64,000 bases of DNA from Hymenobacter polaris (GTDB taxonomy: Bacteria > Bacteroidota > Bacteroidia > Cytophagales > Hymenobacteraceae), in contig NZ_JABBGH010000002.1 in NCBI RefSeq assembly GCF_012927305.1, positions 434,001 to 498,000 on the forward strand. The letters are read 5' to 3'. Under the pieces are notes generated by a model that saw only the letters and a program-made list of their open reading frames with translations, was not told the origin of the DNA and ran no database searches. The translations under genes and the position numbers were made by a program. Positions within the stretch are counted from its first letter, which is position 1. Each line of letters opens with the position of its first letter. Shown one piece after another: positions 1-8,965 of the stretch.

Positions 1-2
1 TC

Positions 3-785
3 ATTCTGCTGATTCCAACTAGTTGCCCTGCGTTGGGTATCACTGGCGGCGAGCCAACGCTGCTGGGGGAAAGATTCTCTGAACTGCTGAGCCTGTGCCA
101 ACACTACCTGCCTTACACTGACCTGCACTGCCTTACCAATGGGCGCAGCTTCGCCTGGCGAGCTTTTGCCGAACGACTGGGTGCGTTAGGTCTCGACCAG
201 CTGATGCTAGGCATTCCGCTTTATGCCGACCACGCCTCACTGCACGACTATGTATTACAGGCACGCGGGGCCTTCGACCAAACCGTGCGCGGGCTGCATG
301 AGCTAGCAGCCGTGGGCCAACGAATAAAGATTAGAGTAGCTCTACATCAACTTACGATATTACGCTTAAGCAAGTTAGCTCGCTTTATCTACCGCAACTT
401 TCCCTTCGTTGAACATGTGACGTTCGTGGGACTAGAAAATATAGGTTATACCCCGCACAACCGCTCCAAGCTCTGGCTCGACCCAGCTAACTATGCTAAC
501 GAGCTGACCGAAGCTGTAAATTTCTTGGCTGCTCATCGGTTGCATGTATCTATTTATAATCAGCAGCTATGCGTATTGTCCCAAGTACTGTGGCCCTTCG
601 CCCGCCGCTCCATTTCTGATTGGAAGAACATCTATCTGCCGGCCTGCGAAAGCTGCGCATTACAAGCGCAGTGCGGAGGATTTTTTGCCTCATGTGGCAC
701 ACTGCATAGCCAATTCATTAGTCCTGTTTCCTTCGATAACACTGTCGTAGAATCAAGTTTTTTGAACAAAGTCAATATTTGCTAA
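3..785 (+). CDS. hxsC: HxsC-type radical SAM maturase (5' end outside window)
   Basis: The C-terminal part of a radical SAM enzyme of the His-Xaa-Ser system, which is thought to modify a short peptide with repeated H-x-S motifs. The frame is open to the left edge, so the gene begins outside the window and the N-terminal CxxxCxxC cluster motif cannot be seen. Visible marks are GITGGEPTLLG (the SAM-binding GGEP region), a YNQQLCVL segment, the run WPFARRSISDWKN and a C-terminal cysteine cluster CxxC...CGGFF, all typical of HxsC. No hxsA, hxsB or hxsD is downstream: the next feature is a decayed insertion sequence, so any partner genes must lie to the left. A TTG at 33 could be called a start but would cut through the SAM-binding motif. 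Confidence 0.83.
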   Translation: MLLIPTSCPALGITGGEPTLLGERFSELLSLCQHYLPYTDLHCLTNGRSFAWRAFAERLGALGLDQLMLGIPLYADHASLHDYVLQARGAFDQTVRGLHELAAVGQRIKIRVALHQLTILRLSKLARFIYRNFPFVEHVTFVGLENIGYTPHNRSKLWLDPANYANELTEAVNFLAAHRLHVSIYNQQLCVLSQVLWPFARRSISDWKNIYLPACESCALQAQCGGFFASCGTLHSQFISPVSFDNTVVESSFLNKVNIC

Positions 786-819
786 TTAGCGTCTTCGGAA
801 TTATAAAAAGACGCTAAAT
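785..819 (+). terminator. Hairpin after hxsC
   Basis: ATTAGCGTCTT and its complement AAGACGCTAAT-like arm flank a short AT-rich loop directly after the hxsC stop codon. A third copy of ATTAGCGTC followed by five T lies at about 872-885, so this may be a tandem terminator. No U-tract directly follows the first stem. Confidence 0.45.
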
Positions 820-1059
820 GCGACGTTTTTTGGGCTACGACTTTGCTATTTCCGCCAGGGAAATCGCGGAAATTAGCGTCTTTTTGCAACACCTTTTTCA
901 AAAGGTTGCAAAAACCTGTTTTTAGCGATTCGCAGCGTATTTGCGAGTTAAAAAATAGTACTATTCTATTTTAGCTTCAATGAATGAAATGGCTATGTAA
1001 AGCAAGGGTAGTTTGCATTAAGCTAGTCGTAGGAATAATGGATGGAAGAGGATGTACAC
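820..1059. other. AT-rich intergenic hairpin region
   Basis: Gene-free stretch between hxsC and the insertion sequence. It holds two further small inverted repeats, TTTCCGC/GCGGAAA at about 849-874 and GCAAC...CCTTTTT/AAAAGGTTGC at about 886-911, then AT-rich sequence. Base composition is clearly lower in GC than the rest of the window. No gene is seen. Confidence 0.4.
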
Positions 1060-2220
1060 TGAGGTGGTCCAGGTAGACAAGAGAGTTTAGGGTGGTAATT
1101 TCCCCTCATGGACAAACTAAACAAGTGGCGCAAATACGACGAGGCCTTTAAAGCCGAAGCCTTGCACTTGGCCCGCGAGAGCAGCTCTACCCAGGCGGCC
1201 GCCCGGGCCTTAAACATCGACCCCAAGCATATCTACCAGTGACAACGCTAAGCCCAGGTCCCGCTGCCGGCCGACCCTACGGAGGCGGCTGAGGTGCGCT
1301 AGCTGTGGGCCACCAACCGGCGGCTAGAACAGGAGCTAGAAATTTTAAAAAAGCCATCACCATATTTTCGATTCCGCCAACTCGATGAGCTGCTGGCAGT
1401 TTATTGATCAACAGCGCAGTGGCTACTCCGTCAAGCTGCTTTGCCGGATACTGAACGTGTCATCGGCCCGCTATTATACCTGGCGCAAGCAGCAGCGCCC
1501 GGCCTTGACGCAGCCGGTGGCTGAGCCGTGGAAATAGGCCCTGCCAGAAGCCTTTGGACAATACAAGCGCTGCTACGGCACGCGCCGGTTGCGGGTCGAG
1601 TTGCAGGCTCAGGGCTACCGCATAGGCCGTCAGCGCCTGCGCTCAGCCATTCGCTGCCACGGGCTGCGGGCTATTTAGCCCCGCACTCAATACCCCGCGC
1701 ACGACCGACTCGACCCACGGGCTGCGCTGTGCTCCGAACCGGCTGCTCAACCAGTCCAAGCCAAGCTACCCTAATCAAGTCTGGGGCAGCGATGGTGGGC
1801 TGGCAGGTACTCGACGCTATACCCGAAGGGTTGGTCACTAGCGCCTTACGCCAAGCCCTGCTGACCCGCCATCCGGCCTGCTCGTTCACTCCCATCAGGG
1901 CGGGCAGTACTGCGCCAACGCCTACCGCGCCCTGCTCGACCAGCACGACTGCCTACGCCCACCAGGTCGGCGCGACGAATGCCTCGACAATGCGCAAGCC
2001 AAGAGCCTGTGGTCACGGCTGAAGACGGAGGAATTAGGGTCCCGCGAGTGGCCCGTGTTCCGCGACCTGACCGACGCGCAGCATAGCGTGGCCACTTATT
2101 TTGATTACTACAACCACGAGCGCCGGCACTCGGCGCTCGCCTATTAAACCCCACAATCTTTTTACCTTCAACAACTTAAAAATACTATTCTAAATTCTCC
2201 CACTTAACCGGACCACCTCA
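1060..2220 (+). mobile_element. Decayed IS3-family insertion sequence
   Basis: A complete but dead element of about 1.16 kb. The ends are TGAGGTGGTCC (1060-1070) and its exact complement GGACCACCTCA (2210-2220), and the similarity extends about 31 bp inward with mismatches. Inside are remains of the usual orfA (helix-turn-helix, Tnp_1-like) and orfB (DDE integrase) with many stops and frameshifts. The bases next to the ends (CAC left, AAT right) are not an obvious 3-bp target duplication, so one flank may have been rearranged after insertion. Confidence 0.85.
1108..2147 (+). pseudogene. IS3-family transposase orfA/orfB remnant
   Basis: The orfA part starts at ATG 1108 and reads MDKLNKWRKYDEAFKAEAL, a typical helix-turn-helix transposase start. 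It is broken by in-frame stops at 1240 (TGA, probably from a Trp codon), 1249 (TAA) and 1300 (TAG). It ends near the leucine-zipper-like ELEILKK and an A-rich slippery run, where IS3 elements normally shift frame. The orfB part starts near ATG 1385, has a TAG at 1535, and changes frame several times. Recognisable pieces include VHSHQGGQYCANAY and the C-terminal block DECLDNAQAKSLWSRLKTE plus YNHERRHSALAY. It cannot make a working transposase. Confidence 0.88.
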
Positions 2221-2269
2221 AATTAATTGAGAACCCGACTGGGCAGGTTCGGAGTAATTAACAGCAGGC

Positions 2270-2380
2270 TGTCGGATTCGTCACGCTATACGGCTACTCA
2301 TCTGCTCGAATTGGGCATTCAACCAAGATTATTAGGCAGGCCCTAGCCATACGCTGACCTTCGCACATGGCTCACTACTA
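2270..2380 (+). pseudogene. Possible tyrosine recombinase C-terminal fragment
   Basis: Just right of the insertion sequence one frame reads RYTATHLLELGIQPRLL, which resembles the RHSYATHLLE-GI block around the catalytic Arg/His of XerC/D-like and phage-type integrases. After a frame change the next bases read like an ALGHT...FAHMAHYY segment, where such proteins have LGH and a catalytic Tyr. There is no start and the frame is broken. Short match, so weak evidence; if right, it supports the idea that this end is an old integration site. Confidence 0.35.
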
Positions 2381-2443
2381 CCAGGATACGGGCAGTAGTC
2401 TTGGCCGCCTTGTTCCTCGGTACAGTTACGTAGCCCTGCCTAG

Positions 2444-2719
2444 ATGCTTACCAAAGCGGAGTTTGAAAGCTTATTGGACTGCTATTTCGCAGGCAAGCTG
2501 CCGCCAAACCAGTCGAGGCACGTGCTGGAGCAGTGGCAACGGCAACTGGACCAGGATGAGCCGCCGGCGCTAAGCGCGGCAGAGCTGGAAGAAAGCCGCC
2601 GAACCACGTGGGCCCGCATTCAGGAGCTGACCGCCAGCAGAATACCTCCCGCCAGCAGCCAGCCCGCGGACGTGGACATCAACGAGATTATCTTCCGCCC
2701 CACCCGCCAGGAATTGTGA
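2444..2719 (+). CDS. Small acidic cytoplasmic protein, unknown function
   Basis: A 91-residue protein, MLTKAEFESLLDCYFAGKL..., rich in Glu and Gln with no membrane segment or cysteine motif. The first 40 residues (a helix with LLD-Y-AGKL followed by a VLEQWQ stretch) look like the short cytoplasmic start of FecR-type anti-sigma factors in Bacteroidota. The membrane and periplasmic parts are absent, so this is either a stand-alone small protein or a truncated relic. It sits 53 bp before the first PaoA-like gene on the same strand and could be co-transcribed. The start was chosen because codon use becomes typical from here. No function is assigned. Confidence 0.5.
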   Translation: MLTKAEFESLLDCYFAGKLPPNQSRHVLEQWQRQLDQDEPPALSAAELEESRRTTWARIQELTASRIPPASSQPADVDINEIIFRPTRQEL

Positions 2720-2772
2720 GACGAGTCACCAACGGCCCGCCGTAACTTACTCTTGCTTAACCACTCTTATCT

Positions 2773-3408
2773 ATGCGTGACGAATCCCAGCCGCTCCCGG
2801 AGCCGGGCCAGCCCGACCCTTCCCGGCGCGCTTTCCTCAAGCACTCCTCGGCCCTGGCCGCGCTGGCGCTCACCCCGCCGGTGGCACTCACGGCCATCGA
2901 CCACAGCCTCGACGAGCGCCTGGCCGCCGCCTTCGAGCAGCTGCCGCTGCAGGTGCGCATCAACGGCCAGGCCCAGCAGCTGAGCGTGGAGCCGCGCGTG
3001 ACGCTGCTGGATTTGCTGCGCGAGCAGTTGGGGCTGACCGGCACCAAGAAGGGCTGCGACCACGGCCAGTGCGGGGCCTGCACTGTGCACGTGGACGGGC
3101 AGCGAGTGAACGCCTGCCTGACGCTGGCCCTCACCACCGAGGGGCGCGAGGTAACGACCATCGAGGGCCTGGGCAGCGAGGACAAGCTGCACTGCATGCA
3201 GGAGGCTTTTCTCAGGCACGACGGCTTCCAGTGCGGCTACTGCACGCCGGGCCAGATAATGAGCGCCGTGGCCTGCGTGCGCGAAGGCCACGCCGACACC
3301 CCCGAGCAGGTGCGCGAGTACATGAGCGGCAATATCTGCCGCTGCGGGGCCTACGCCAACATCGTGGCGGCCATTTTGGATGTCAAAGCCAGCGGTCAGA
3401 AAGTATGA
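2773..3408 (+). CDS. Tat-exported (2Fe-2S) subunit of molybdenum hydroxylase, PaoA/YagT-like
   Basis: Small electron-transfer subunit (211 residues) of a three-subunit xanthine-oxidase-family enzyme. A twin-arginine signal is clear near residues 16-40 (SRRAFLKHSS, then an Ala/Leu-rich stretch), so the assembled complex is probably carried to the periplasm by the Tat system. Two [2Fe-2S] sites are visible: the plant-ferredoxin type GCDHGQCGACTVHVDG, and the C-terminal pair CGYCTPGQ and ICRCGAY. Length fits the family. It overlaps the next gene by an ATGA junction, so the three genes 2773-6679 form one operon. Electrons would pass from the molybdenum centre through these clusters to the FAD subunit. 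Confidence 0.9.
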   Translation: MRDESQPLPEPGQPDPSRRAFLKHSSALAALALTPPVALTAIDHSLDERLAAAFEQLPLQVRINGQAQQLSVEPRVTLLDLLREQLGLTGTKKGCDHGQCGACTVHVDGQRVNACLTLALTTEGREVTTIEGLGSEDKLHCMQEAFLRHDGFQCGYCTPGQIMSAVACVREGHADTPEQVREYMSGNICRCGAYANIVAAILDVKASGQKV

Positions 3409-4439
3409 ACCCCTTCTCCTACGCGCGGGTCACGACCCCGCCGGCCGCCGTGGCGGCCCGCACCCAGCAGCCCGGCAGCTACTTCCTGGCCGGGGGCACC
3501 AACCTGGTGGACTTGCTCAAGCGCGGCGTGGTGGTGCCCGAAAAGCTCGTGGACATCACCCGCCTGCCGCTCACCGCCATCGAGGCGACCCCGACGGGGC
3601 TGCGCATCGGAGCGCTGGCCAAGAACTCGACCGTGGCCGACCACGAGCTGGTGCGCCGGCAGTTTCCGCTGCTCTCCCAGGCCCTGAACGCCGGGGCCTC
3701 GGCCCAGCTGCGCAACATGGCCACGGTAGGCGGCAACATGCTGCAACGCACCCGCTGTGCTTATTTCTACGATACCTCTTTGCCCTGCAACAAGCGCGTG
3801 CCCGTGCAGGCCGGCCCTGACAAGGGCCAGCCCAACGGTCCCACCGGCTGCGGGGCCCTAGGGGGCTACAACCGCATGCACGCCATTTTCGGGGCCGATG
3901 CGGGCGTGGCCGCGCCCAAGTGCATTGCCGTGCACCCCAGCGACATGTGCGTGGCGCTGGCCGCCCTGGAAGCTACCGTGGTGGTGGTGGGGCCGAAAGG
4001 GGAGCGCCGGATTGCCTTCCGCGACTTTCACCGCCTGCCCGGCGACAACCCGCGCCAGGACACGACCCTCGGGGCCGACGAGCTGATTACGGCCGTGGAA
4101 GTGCCCGCCAATGAGCTGGCCGCGCACTCGACCTACCTGAAGGTGCGCGACCGGGCCTCCTACGCCTTCGCCCTGGTGTCGGTGGCGGCGGGGCTGCAAC
4201 TGGAAGGCACTACCATCCGGCAGGCCCGGCTAGCCATGGGCGGCGTGGCCCACAAGCCCTGGCGCTTGTTTGAGGCCGAGCAGTTTCTGCGCGGCAAGCC
4301 CGCCACGCTGGCCACGTTTCAGCAGGCCGCCACGCTGGCCATGAAAGGGGCCAAGGGCTACGGCGAAAACGACTTCAAGCTCACGCTGGCCCCCAACTCC
4401 CTCGTGGAGGCCCTCACCCTGGCCACTACCCCCGCTTAA
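3405..4439 (+). CDS. FAD-binding subunit of molybdenum hydroxylase, PaoB-like
   Basis: Medium subunit (344 residues) that holds FAD. The start ATG at 3405 overlaps the stop of the small subunit (ATGA). The FAD-binding signatures LAGGTNLVDL (near residue 30) and TVGGNMLQRTRC are present. After these there is an insert with four cysteines (TRC, LPC, TGC, PKC), as in E. coli PaoB, where such residues bind an extra [4Fe-4S] cluster; the insert is longer than in the second copy at 16590-17573. The C-terminal half has the CO-dehydrogenase flavoprotein fold signature YLKVRDRASYAFALVSVA. The protein has no signal of its own and would be exported with the Tat-tagged small subunit. Confidence 0.88.
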   Translation: MNPFSYARVTTPPAAVAARTQQPGSYFLAGGTNLVDLLKRGVVVPEKLVDITRLPLTAIEATPTGLRIGALAKNSTVADHELVRRQFPLLSQALNAGASAQLRNMATVGGNMLQRTRCAYFYDTSLPCNKRVPVQAGPDKGQPNGPTGCGALGGYNRMHAIFGADAGVAAPKCIAVHPSDMCVALAALEATVVVVGPKGERRIAFRDFHRLPGDNPRQDTTLGADELITAVEVPANELAAHSTYLKVRDRASYAFALVSVAAGLQLEGTTIRQARLAMGGVAHKPWRLFEAEQFLRGKPATLATFQQAATLAMKGAKGYGENDFKLTLAPNSLVEALTLATTPA

Positions 4440-4444
4440 TTCTT

Positions 4445-6679
4445 ATGGACATTAATCCCAAGAACCAGCCCGTGGACCGGGTGGACGGGCGGCAGAAAGT
4501 CACCGGCTCGGCTAAGTACTTCGCCGAGTTTGCCCTGCCGCGCACGGCCTACTGCGTCATCGTGGGCAGCACAATCGCCCGCGGCACCCTCGACCAGCTC
4601 GATACCAAGCGGGCGGCGGCCGCGCCGGGCGTGCTCGGCGTGTTCACCCACCTCAACATGCCCGCCATTCCGGGCTGGGACGCGCCCGTGGGCGGGCAGG
4701 CCGATGGGCCACCGCCCCAGCCCACGGCCGAAACCTACCGCATCCTGCGCGGCACCAAGATTCTCTTCGACGGGCAGCCGATTGCGATGGTCGTGGCCGA
4801 TACCTTCGAGCGGGCCACCTACGCCGCCTCGCTGGTCAAGGCCACCTACACCCGGCAAACGCCCAAGACCGACCTGAACAAGCATCTGGCGGCGGCCATC
4901 GCGCCCAGCATACCGTGGATGAAGGACTACTCGCGCGGGCAGGCCGAGGCCTACAAGACCGCGCCCGTGGTGCTCGAAGCCGACTACGTCGTCCCCACCG
5001 AGGTGCATAACCCGATGGAGATGCACGGCATCCTGGCCCAGTGGACCAGCCCCACCAGCCTGCTCCTCTACGCCAAGACGCAGGGCGTGAACGCCACCCA
5101 GCGGGCCATGGCCCAGGCCTTTAAGCTTGACCCGCGCAATGTGAAGGTGCACACTGAGTTCATGGGCGGCGGCTTCGGCATGGGCCTGCGCACCTGGCCC
5201 CAGGAAACGGCCGTGGTGGCCATCGCCCGCCAGCTGGGCCGGCCGGTGAAGCTGGTGATGACCCGCAGCCAGATGTTTCAGCTGGTCGGCTACCGGCCCC
5301 ACACGCGGCAAACCATCCGCATGGGAGCCGATGCCACGGGCAAGCTCGTGGGGCTCGTGCACGAGGCCACGGCCGAGACGGCCACCTACGAGGACTTCAC
5401 GGAGGGCACCGTGAACATGAGCAAGTTTCTCTACGCCTGCCCCAGCATGCAGACCCGCTACCGCCTCGTGCGCCTCGACCGGGGCGTGCCCATCTGGATG
5501 CGCGGGCCGGGCGAGGCTACCGGGGCCTTTGCCCTGGAGTCGGCCATGGACGAGATGGCCCACAAGCTGCACCTCGACCCGCTGGAGTTTCGCCTGCGCA
5601 ACTACTCGGAAACCGACCCCGAGCACAACCGGCCCTACTCCAGCAAGAACCTGCGCGAGGCCTACGAGCGCGGGGCCGCGGCCATTGGCTGGCGCAACCG
5701 CCCGGCTACGCCGGGCAGCCAGCGCGAGGGCGAGTGGCTGGTGGGCTACGGCATGAGCACGGGCACCTTCAACGCCATGCGCTGGCAGGCCACCGTGCGG
5801 GTGGTGCTGCAAGCCGACGGGTCGCTGCTGGTGCAAAGCGCCGTCACCGACATCGGGCCCGGCACCGGCACGGCGCTGACCATCATCGCCCACAACGTGC
5901 TGGGCGTGCCGCTCGACCGCATCAAGGTGCAGTACGGCGACACGTCGCTGCCGCCCGCCCCCACGCAGGGCGGCTCGGCGATAGTGTCCACCGTGGGCTC
6001 GGCCGTGTTCGATACCTGCTCGGCCGTAAAGCAAACGCTGGTGGAGCTGGCTACCCGCCCCGGCGCGCCGCTGGCAGGCCACCAGGCCGAGGAATTGGCC
6101 CTAGCCGACGGGCAGCTGTTCGTGGAAGCCAAGCTGGCCACGCAGGTGGCCGTGGCCGAACTGCTGCGCCAGAACCAGCTGGCTAGCATCGACAAGACAA
6201 CCGAGTCGAAGGGCGGGCCGGAGCAGCAGAAATACTCCTTTTACTCCTACTCCGTGCACTTCGTGCGGGTGCGGGTGAACCCGCGCACGGGCGTGGTGCG
6301 CGTGACCAAGACCGTGAGCGTGGCCGATTCCGGGCGCATCATCAGCCCCAAGACGGCCGCCAGCCAGATGATTGGCGGGGTAGCCGGCGGCATCGGCATG
6401 GCCCTCACCGAGGAAGCCGTACTCGACCACCGCTTCGGGCGCTACGTCAACAACAACCTGGCTGACTACCACGTGGCCGTACACGCCGACGTGCCGGAGA
6501 TTGAAACCATCACCATCGACAAGCCCGATTACCTGCTCAACCCGATGGGAGCCAAGGGCATGGGCGAGATTGCCCTGATTGGCTTCGCGGCCGCCGTGGC
6601 CAACGCTGTGTTCAACGCCACCGGCCGGCGCGTGCGCGAGTTGCCCATCACGCTCGATAAACTCCTGGCGGTTAGCTGA
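4445..6679 (+). CDS. Molybdopterin-binding catalytic subunit, PaoC-like
   Basis: Large subunit (744 residues) of an aldehyde oxidase/xanthine dehydrogenase-family enzyme, binding the molybdenum cytosine dinucleotide cofactor. The start MDINPKNQPVDRVDGRQKVTGSAKY is the usual entry to the family's first domain. GGGFGMGLRTWPQE (near residue 240) is the cofactor-binding loop, and GAKGMGEIALIG near residue 705 carries the catalytic Glu. No signal peptide, so export depends on the small subunit. Five bases separate it from the FAD gene. The closest known architecture is the periplasmic aldehyde oxidase PaoABC; the true substrate cannot be read from sequence. No molybdenum-cofactor maturation gene lies in the window. 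Confidence 0.88.
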   Translation: MDINPKNQPVDRVDGRQKVTGSAKYFAEFALPRTAYCVIVGSTIARGTLDQLDTKRAAAAPGVLGVFTHLNMPAIPGWDAPVGGQADGPPPQPTAETYRILRGTKILFDGQPIAMVVADTFERATYAASLVKATYTRQTPKTDLNKHLAAAIAPSIPWMKDYSRGQAEAYKTAPVVLEADYVVPTEVHNPMEMHGILAQWTSPTSLLLYAKTQGVNATQRAMAQAFKLDPRNVKVHTEFMGGGFGMGLRTWPQETAVVAIARQLGRPVKLVMTRSQMFQLVGYRPHTRQTIRMGADATGKLVGLVHEATAETATYEDFTEGTVNMSKFLYACPSMQTRYRLVRLDRGVPIWMRGPGEATGAFALESAMDEMAHKLHLDPLEFRLRNYSETDPEHNRPYSSKNLREAYERGAAAIGWRNRPATPGSQREGEWLVGYGMSTGTFNAMRWQATVRVVLQADGSLLVQSAVTDIGPGTGTALTIIAHNVLGVPLDRIKVQYGDTSLPPAPTQGGSAIVSTVGSAVFDTCSAVKQTLVELATRPGAPLAGHQAEELALADGQLFVEAKLATQVAVAELLRQNQLASIDKTTESKGGPEQQKYSFYSYSVHFVRVRVNPRTGVVRVTKTVSVADSGRIISPKTAASQMIGGVAGGIGMALTEEAVLDHRFGRYVNNNLADYHVAVHADVPEIETITIDKPDYLLNPMGAKGMGEIALIGFAAAVANAVFNATGRRVRELPITLDKLLAVS

Positions 6680-6737
6680 AGCCGCGCGCCGGGATTGGGA
6701 CGAGCGCTTCGCGCCTGCCTTTCTTCTTGTTCTGACT

Positions 6738-7853
6738 ATGCCCGCGTCTGCCTTCCCGGTGGTGACCGATTTCCTGAGCCGCCGCCAGAAATGGCGGCTC
6801 ACGCTCAGCCTGAGTTTGCTCTACCTGCCCATCCTGCTCTACCTCGACGACTGGTACCACAGCTGGGCCTCCCTTTGGCGCAATCTGCCCTTGCTATTCG
6901 TGGCCCTTGGCGTGGGGATGGGACTGCTTTTCGGCTGGCTCTACGCGGCCGAGTGGCTCCAGAGCCGGCTGCTGCGCTGGTTCGGAGAGGATTTTCTGCT
7001 GGAGCTGAAGCTGCCGGCCCTGCTGCTGACCCTAGGGTTTTCGCTGGTGCTGGCCGTGGCCTTTCTGGTGGCGCTGGGCAGTATTCTGGGTTTGCTCAAC
7101 CACGTACTGCCCCTGTTTCCCGAGCTGCCGCCCGGTACCTTGCCCGGTCCCGATTTTTTGGCGCTGTTTCACCGGGCTAACAAGAGCTTCTTTTTGCAAT
7201 TGATGCTCGCCACGTTCTACCTGCTGGCCACCAGCCGGGCCCTGCTGCGGGCGCGCGACTTTCACCGCCGCACCGAGCAGCTCGAAACCGAGAACTTACA
7301 GGCGCAGCTCGCGGCCCTGAAAAACCAGGTGAACCCACACTTCCTCTTCAACAGCCTCAGCATCCTCACCTCGCTCGTGCACCTAGATGCCGACTTGTCC
7401 GAGCAGTTTGTGGAGCAGCTGGCTCAGGCCTACCGCTACGTGCTGGAGCAAAAGGACCACGACCTGGTGCCGCTGGCCACCGAGCTGAAGTTTATCGAGG
7501 CCTACGCTTTTCTGCTGAAGATTCGCTTCGAGGAGCAGTTTGAGCTGGCCGTGGAGGTGCCCGCCGCCAGCCGGGCCCGGCACCTGCCCCCGCTGACCCT
7601 GCAGCTGCTGGTAGAGAACGCGGTGAAGCACAACCAGATGTCGAGCGAGCAGCCGCTGCGCGTGCACATCGCCTGCGAGGACGGGGAGCTGGTGGTACGC
7701 AACACTCTACGCCGGCGACCCGCCCCGGCCCTGGCTTCTACAGGCCTCGGGCTGCTCAATATTCAAAAGCGCTACCGCCTCGTCACCCCGCTGCCCGTGC
7801 GCCTGGTCGAGGAGGCCGGCGAGTTTGTGGTGCGCCTGCCCCTGCTGCCATGA
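6738..7853 (+). CDS. LytS-family sensor histidine kinase
   Basis: A 371-residue membrane kinase. Four hydrophobic segments fill about the first 170 residues, followed by a coiled-coil stretch (FHRRTEQLETENLQAQLAAL) and the His_kinase motif NQVNPHFLFNSLS with the phospho-acceptor His. The ATPase domain has LVENAVKHN and GLGLLNIQKRY. The ATG at 6738 is preferred over upstream codons because the latter overlap the molybdenum subunit and read as low-complexity. It overlaps the response regulator by ATGA, so the two form a pair. Being directly behind the PaoC-like gene, it may be read through from that operon; what it senses is unknown. Confidence 0.88.
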   Translation: MPASAFPVVTDFLSRRQKWRLTLSLSLLYLPILLYLDDWYHSWASLWRNLPLLFVALGVGMGLLFGWLYAAEWLQSRLLRWFGEDFLLELKLPALLLTLGFSLVLAVAFLVALGSILGLLNHVLPLFPELPPGTLPGPDFLALFHRANKSFFLQLMLATFYLLATSRALLRARDFHRRTEQLETENLQAQLAALKNQVNPHFLFNSLSILTSLVHLDADLSEQFVEQLAQAYRYVLEQKDHDLVPLATELKFIEAYAFLLKIRFEEQFELAVEVPAASRARHLPPLTLQLLVENAVKHNQMSSEQPLRVHIACEDGELVVRNTLRRRPAPALASTGLGLLNIQKRYRLVTPLPVRLVEEAGEFVVRLPLLP

Positions 7854-8614
7854 GAGTGCTGATTATCGAAGACGAAAACCTGAGCGCCCGCCGCCTCGAA
7901 AGCCAGCTGTTGCGCTACGACCCCACCCTGCAGGTGCTCGACCGGCTGCCCTCGGTGGCGCGGGCCGTGGCCTGGCTGCAAACCAACCCGGTGCCCGACT
8001 TGCTGCTGCTCGACATTCACCTAGGCGACGACGTGGGCTTTCGCATCTTCGAGCAGGTAGCAGTGCGCCCGCCCGTCATTTTCACCACGGCCTACGACGA
8101 GTACATGGTGCAGGCTTTCAAGGTCAATAGCATTGACTACCTGCTCAAGCCCATCCGGTACGAGGAGCTGGCGGCGGCGCTGGACCGCTACCGCGTCCTG
8201 CGGCAGCAACTGGCCACCCCGCCCCCCGACCTGGCAGCGCTGCTCCAGCTCGTGGCCCGTCCCGCCGAGCCGGCTTACCGCGACCGTTTTCTGGTAAGCG
8301 CGGGCAGCAAGCTGCGCAGCATCGAGGTGGGTGACATCGCCTACTTCTTCTCCGAAAGCAAGGTCACGTTCCTGGCCCCCCAGACCGGGCCGGCGCTGCC
8401 GCTGGAGTACAGCCTTGATAAGCTCACCCAACTGCTCAATCCCCGGCAGTTCTTCCGCGTGAGCCGGCAGTACCTGGTGGGCCTGCCGGCCATCACCAGC
8501 GTGCACGCCTACAGCGCCGGCCGCCTCAAGCTGGAGCTGCGGCCCGCCCCGCGCCACGAAGTATTCGTGAGCGGCGACCGGGTACTGGATTTCAAGGACT
8601 GGCTGGGCCGGTAA
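7850..8614 (+). CDS. LytTR-family response regulator
   Basis: A 254-residue regulator with an N-terminal receiver domain (acidic pocket IEDEN near residue 7, phospho-acceptor in LLLLDIHLGDD, then YDEYMVQAFKVNSIDYLLKPI) and a C-terminal LytTR DNA-binding domain from about residue 145 (FLVSAGSKLRSIEV, then FFRVSRQYLVGLPAI). It overlaps the kinase gene by four bases. LytTR proteins bind short direct repeats upstream of target genes; none could be assigned by eye. The next gene downstream starts 350 bp away and appears to have its own control region. Confidence 0.9.
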   Translation: MRVLIIEDENLSARRLESQLLRYDPTLQVLDRLPSVARAVAWLQTNPVPDLLLLDIHLGDDVGFRIFEQVAVRPPVIFTTAYDEYMVQAFKVNSIDYLLKPIRYEELAAALDRYRVLRQQLATPPPDLAALLQLVARPAEPAYRDRFLVSAGSKLRSIEVGDIAYFFSESKVTFLAPQTGPALPLEYSLDKLTQLLNPRQFFRVSRQYLVGLPAITSVHAYSAGRLKLELRPAPRHEVFVSGDRVLDFKDWLGR

Positions 8615-8965
8615 AGGCCGCAGGGCTACTCGCTCGGCTGGCAGAAAAGCAGGGGTAATCCCACTGGCCCCCTGGCCCCGAGATGCTGGCGCAATTGTTT
8701 GGATAGTATACTAACCTGTTTGATTAGCATTTTTCAGCCGCGCTACCCTGCCTGAACTTTGCCCACCCAGGGCGCTACCCGCACCGGACAAGGGCACGCA
8801 GACGGGCCGGGGGCAGCAGTCTCGGTAGGTGCCCGCTGGGCTGGGCCGGCCCAAAATAATCCGCCGCTCTTACCCCCGCAACCAGCTCGCCAGCAACGGT
8901 TTTGCTGGTATCGAATTTCTTGCTGCCTACCCTTCACCTATCATCATTACTTACCAGCCCCACCC
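8615..8965. other. Intergenic control region before carboxylesterase
   Basis: A 351-bp gene-free stretch. It contains the operator-like site at 8697-8725. The 8760-8960 part is GC-rich and reads open in the esterase frame, but its translation is low-complexity and lacks a signal peptide, so it is more likely leader sequence. No other feature was seen. Confidence 0.5.
8697..8725 (+). promoter_or_regulatory. AraC-type operator-like site 1
   Basis: Two GTTTG half-sites 21 bp apart (8697 and 8718) flank the palindromic core TAGTATACTA, and the second is followed by ATT and a T-rich run. The same layout occurs at 20321-20349 and 21251-21279 in the same orientation relative to the downstream gene. 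It lies about 240 bp before the carboxylesterase start. Confidence 0.6.

Noticed and set aside
785-910. Small RNA gene suggested by several hairpins after hxsC
   Set aside because: The hairpins are short and are better explained as terminators in AT-rich DNA; no promoter or known RNA family was recognised.
1528-2022. 164-residue plus-strand open frame in the insertion sequence
   Set aside because: Only the middle (VVGWQVLDAIPEGLV-like) matches the transposase; both sides are in the wrong frame. It is a piece of the dead orfB.
4436-6082. 548-residue antisense open frame
   Set aside because: Antisense to the molybdenum subunit, His/Gly/Arg-rich and without any domain; a shadow of codon bias.
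8759-8965. N-terminal extension of the carboxylesterase
   Set aside because: Low-complexity sequence; starting at GTG 8966 gives a proper signal peptide.
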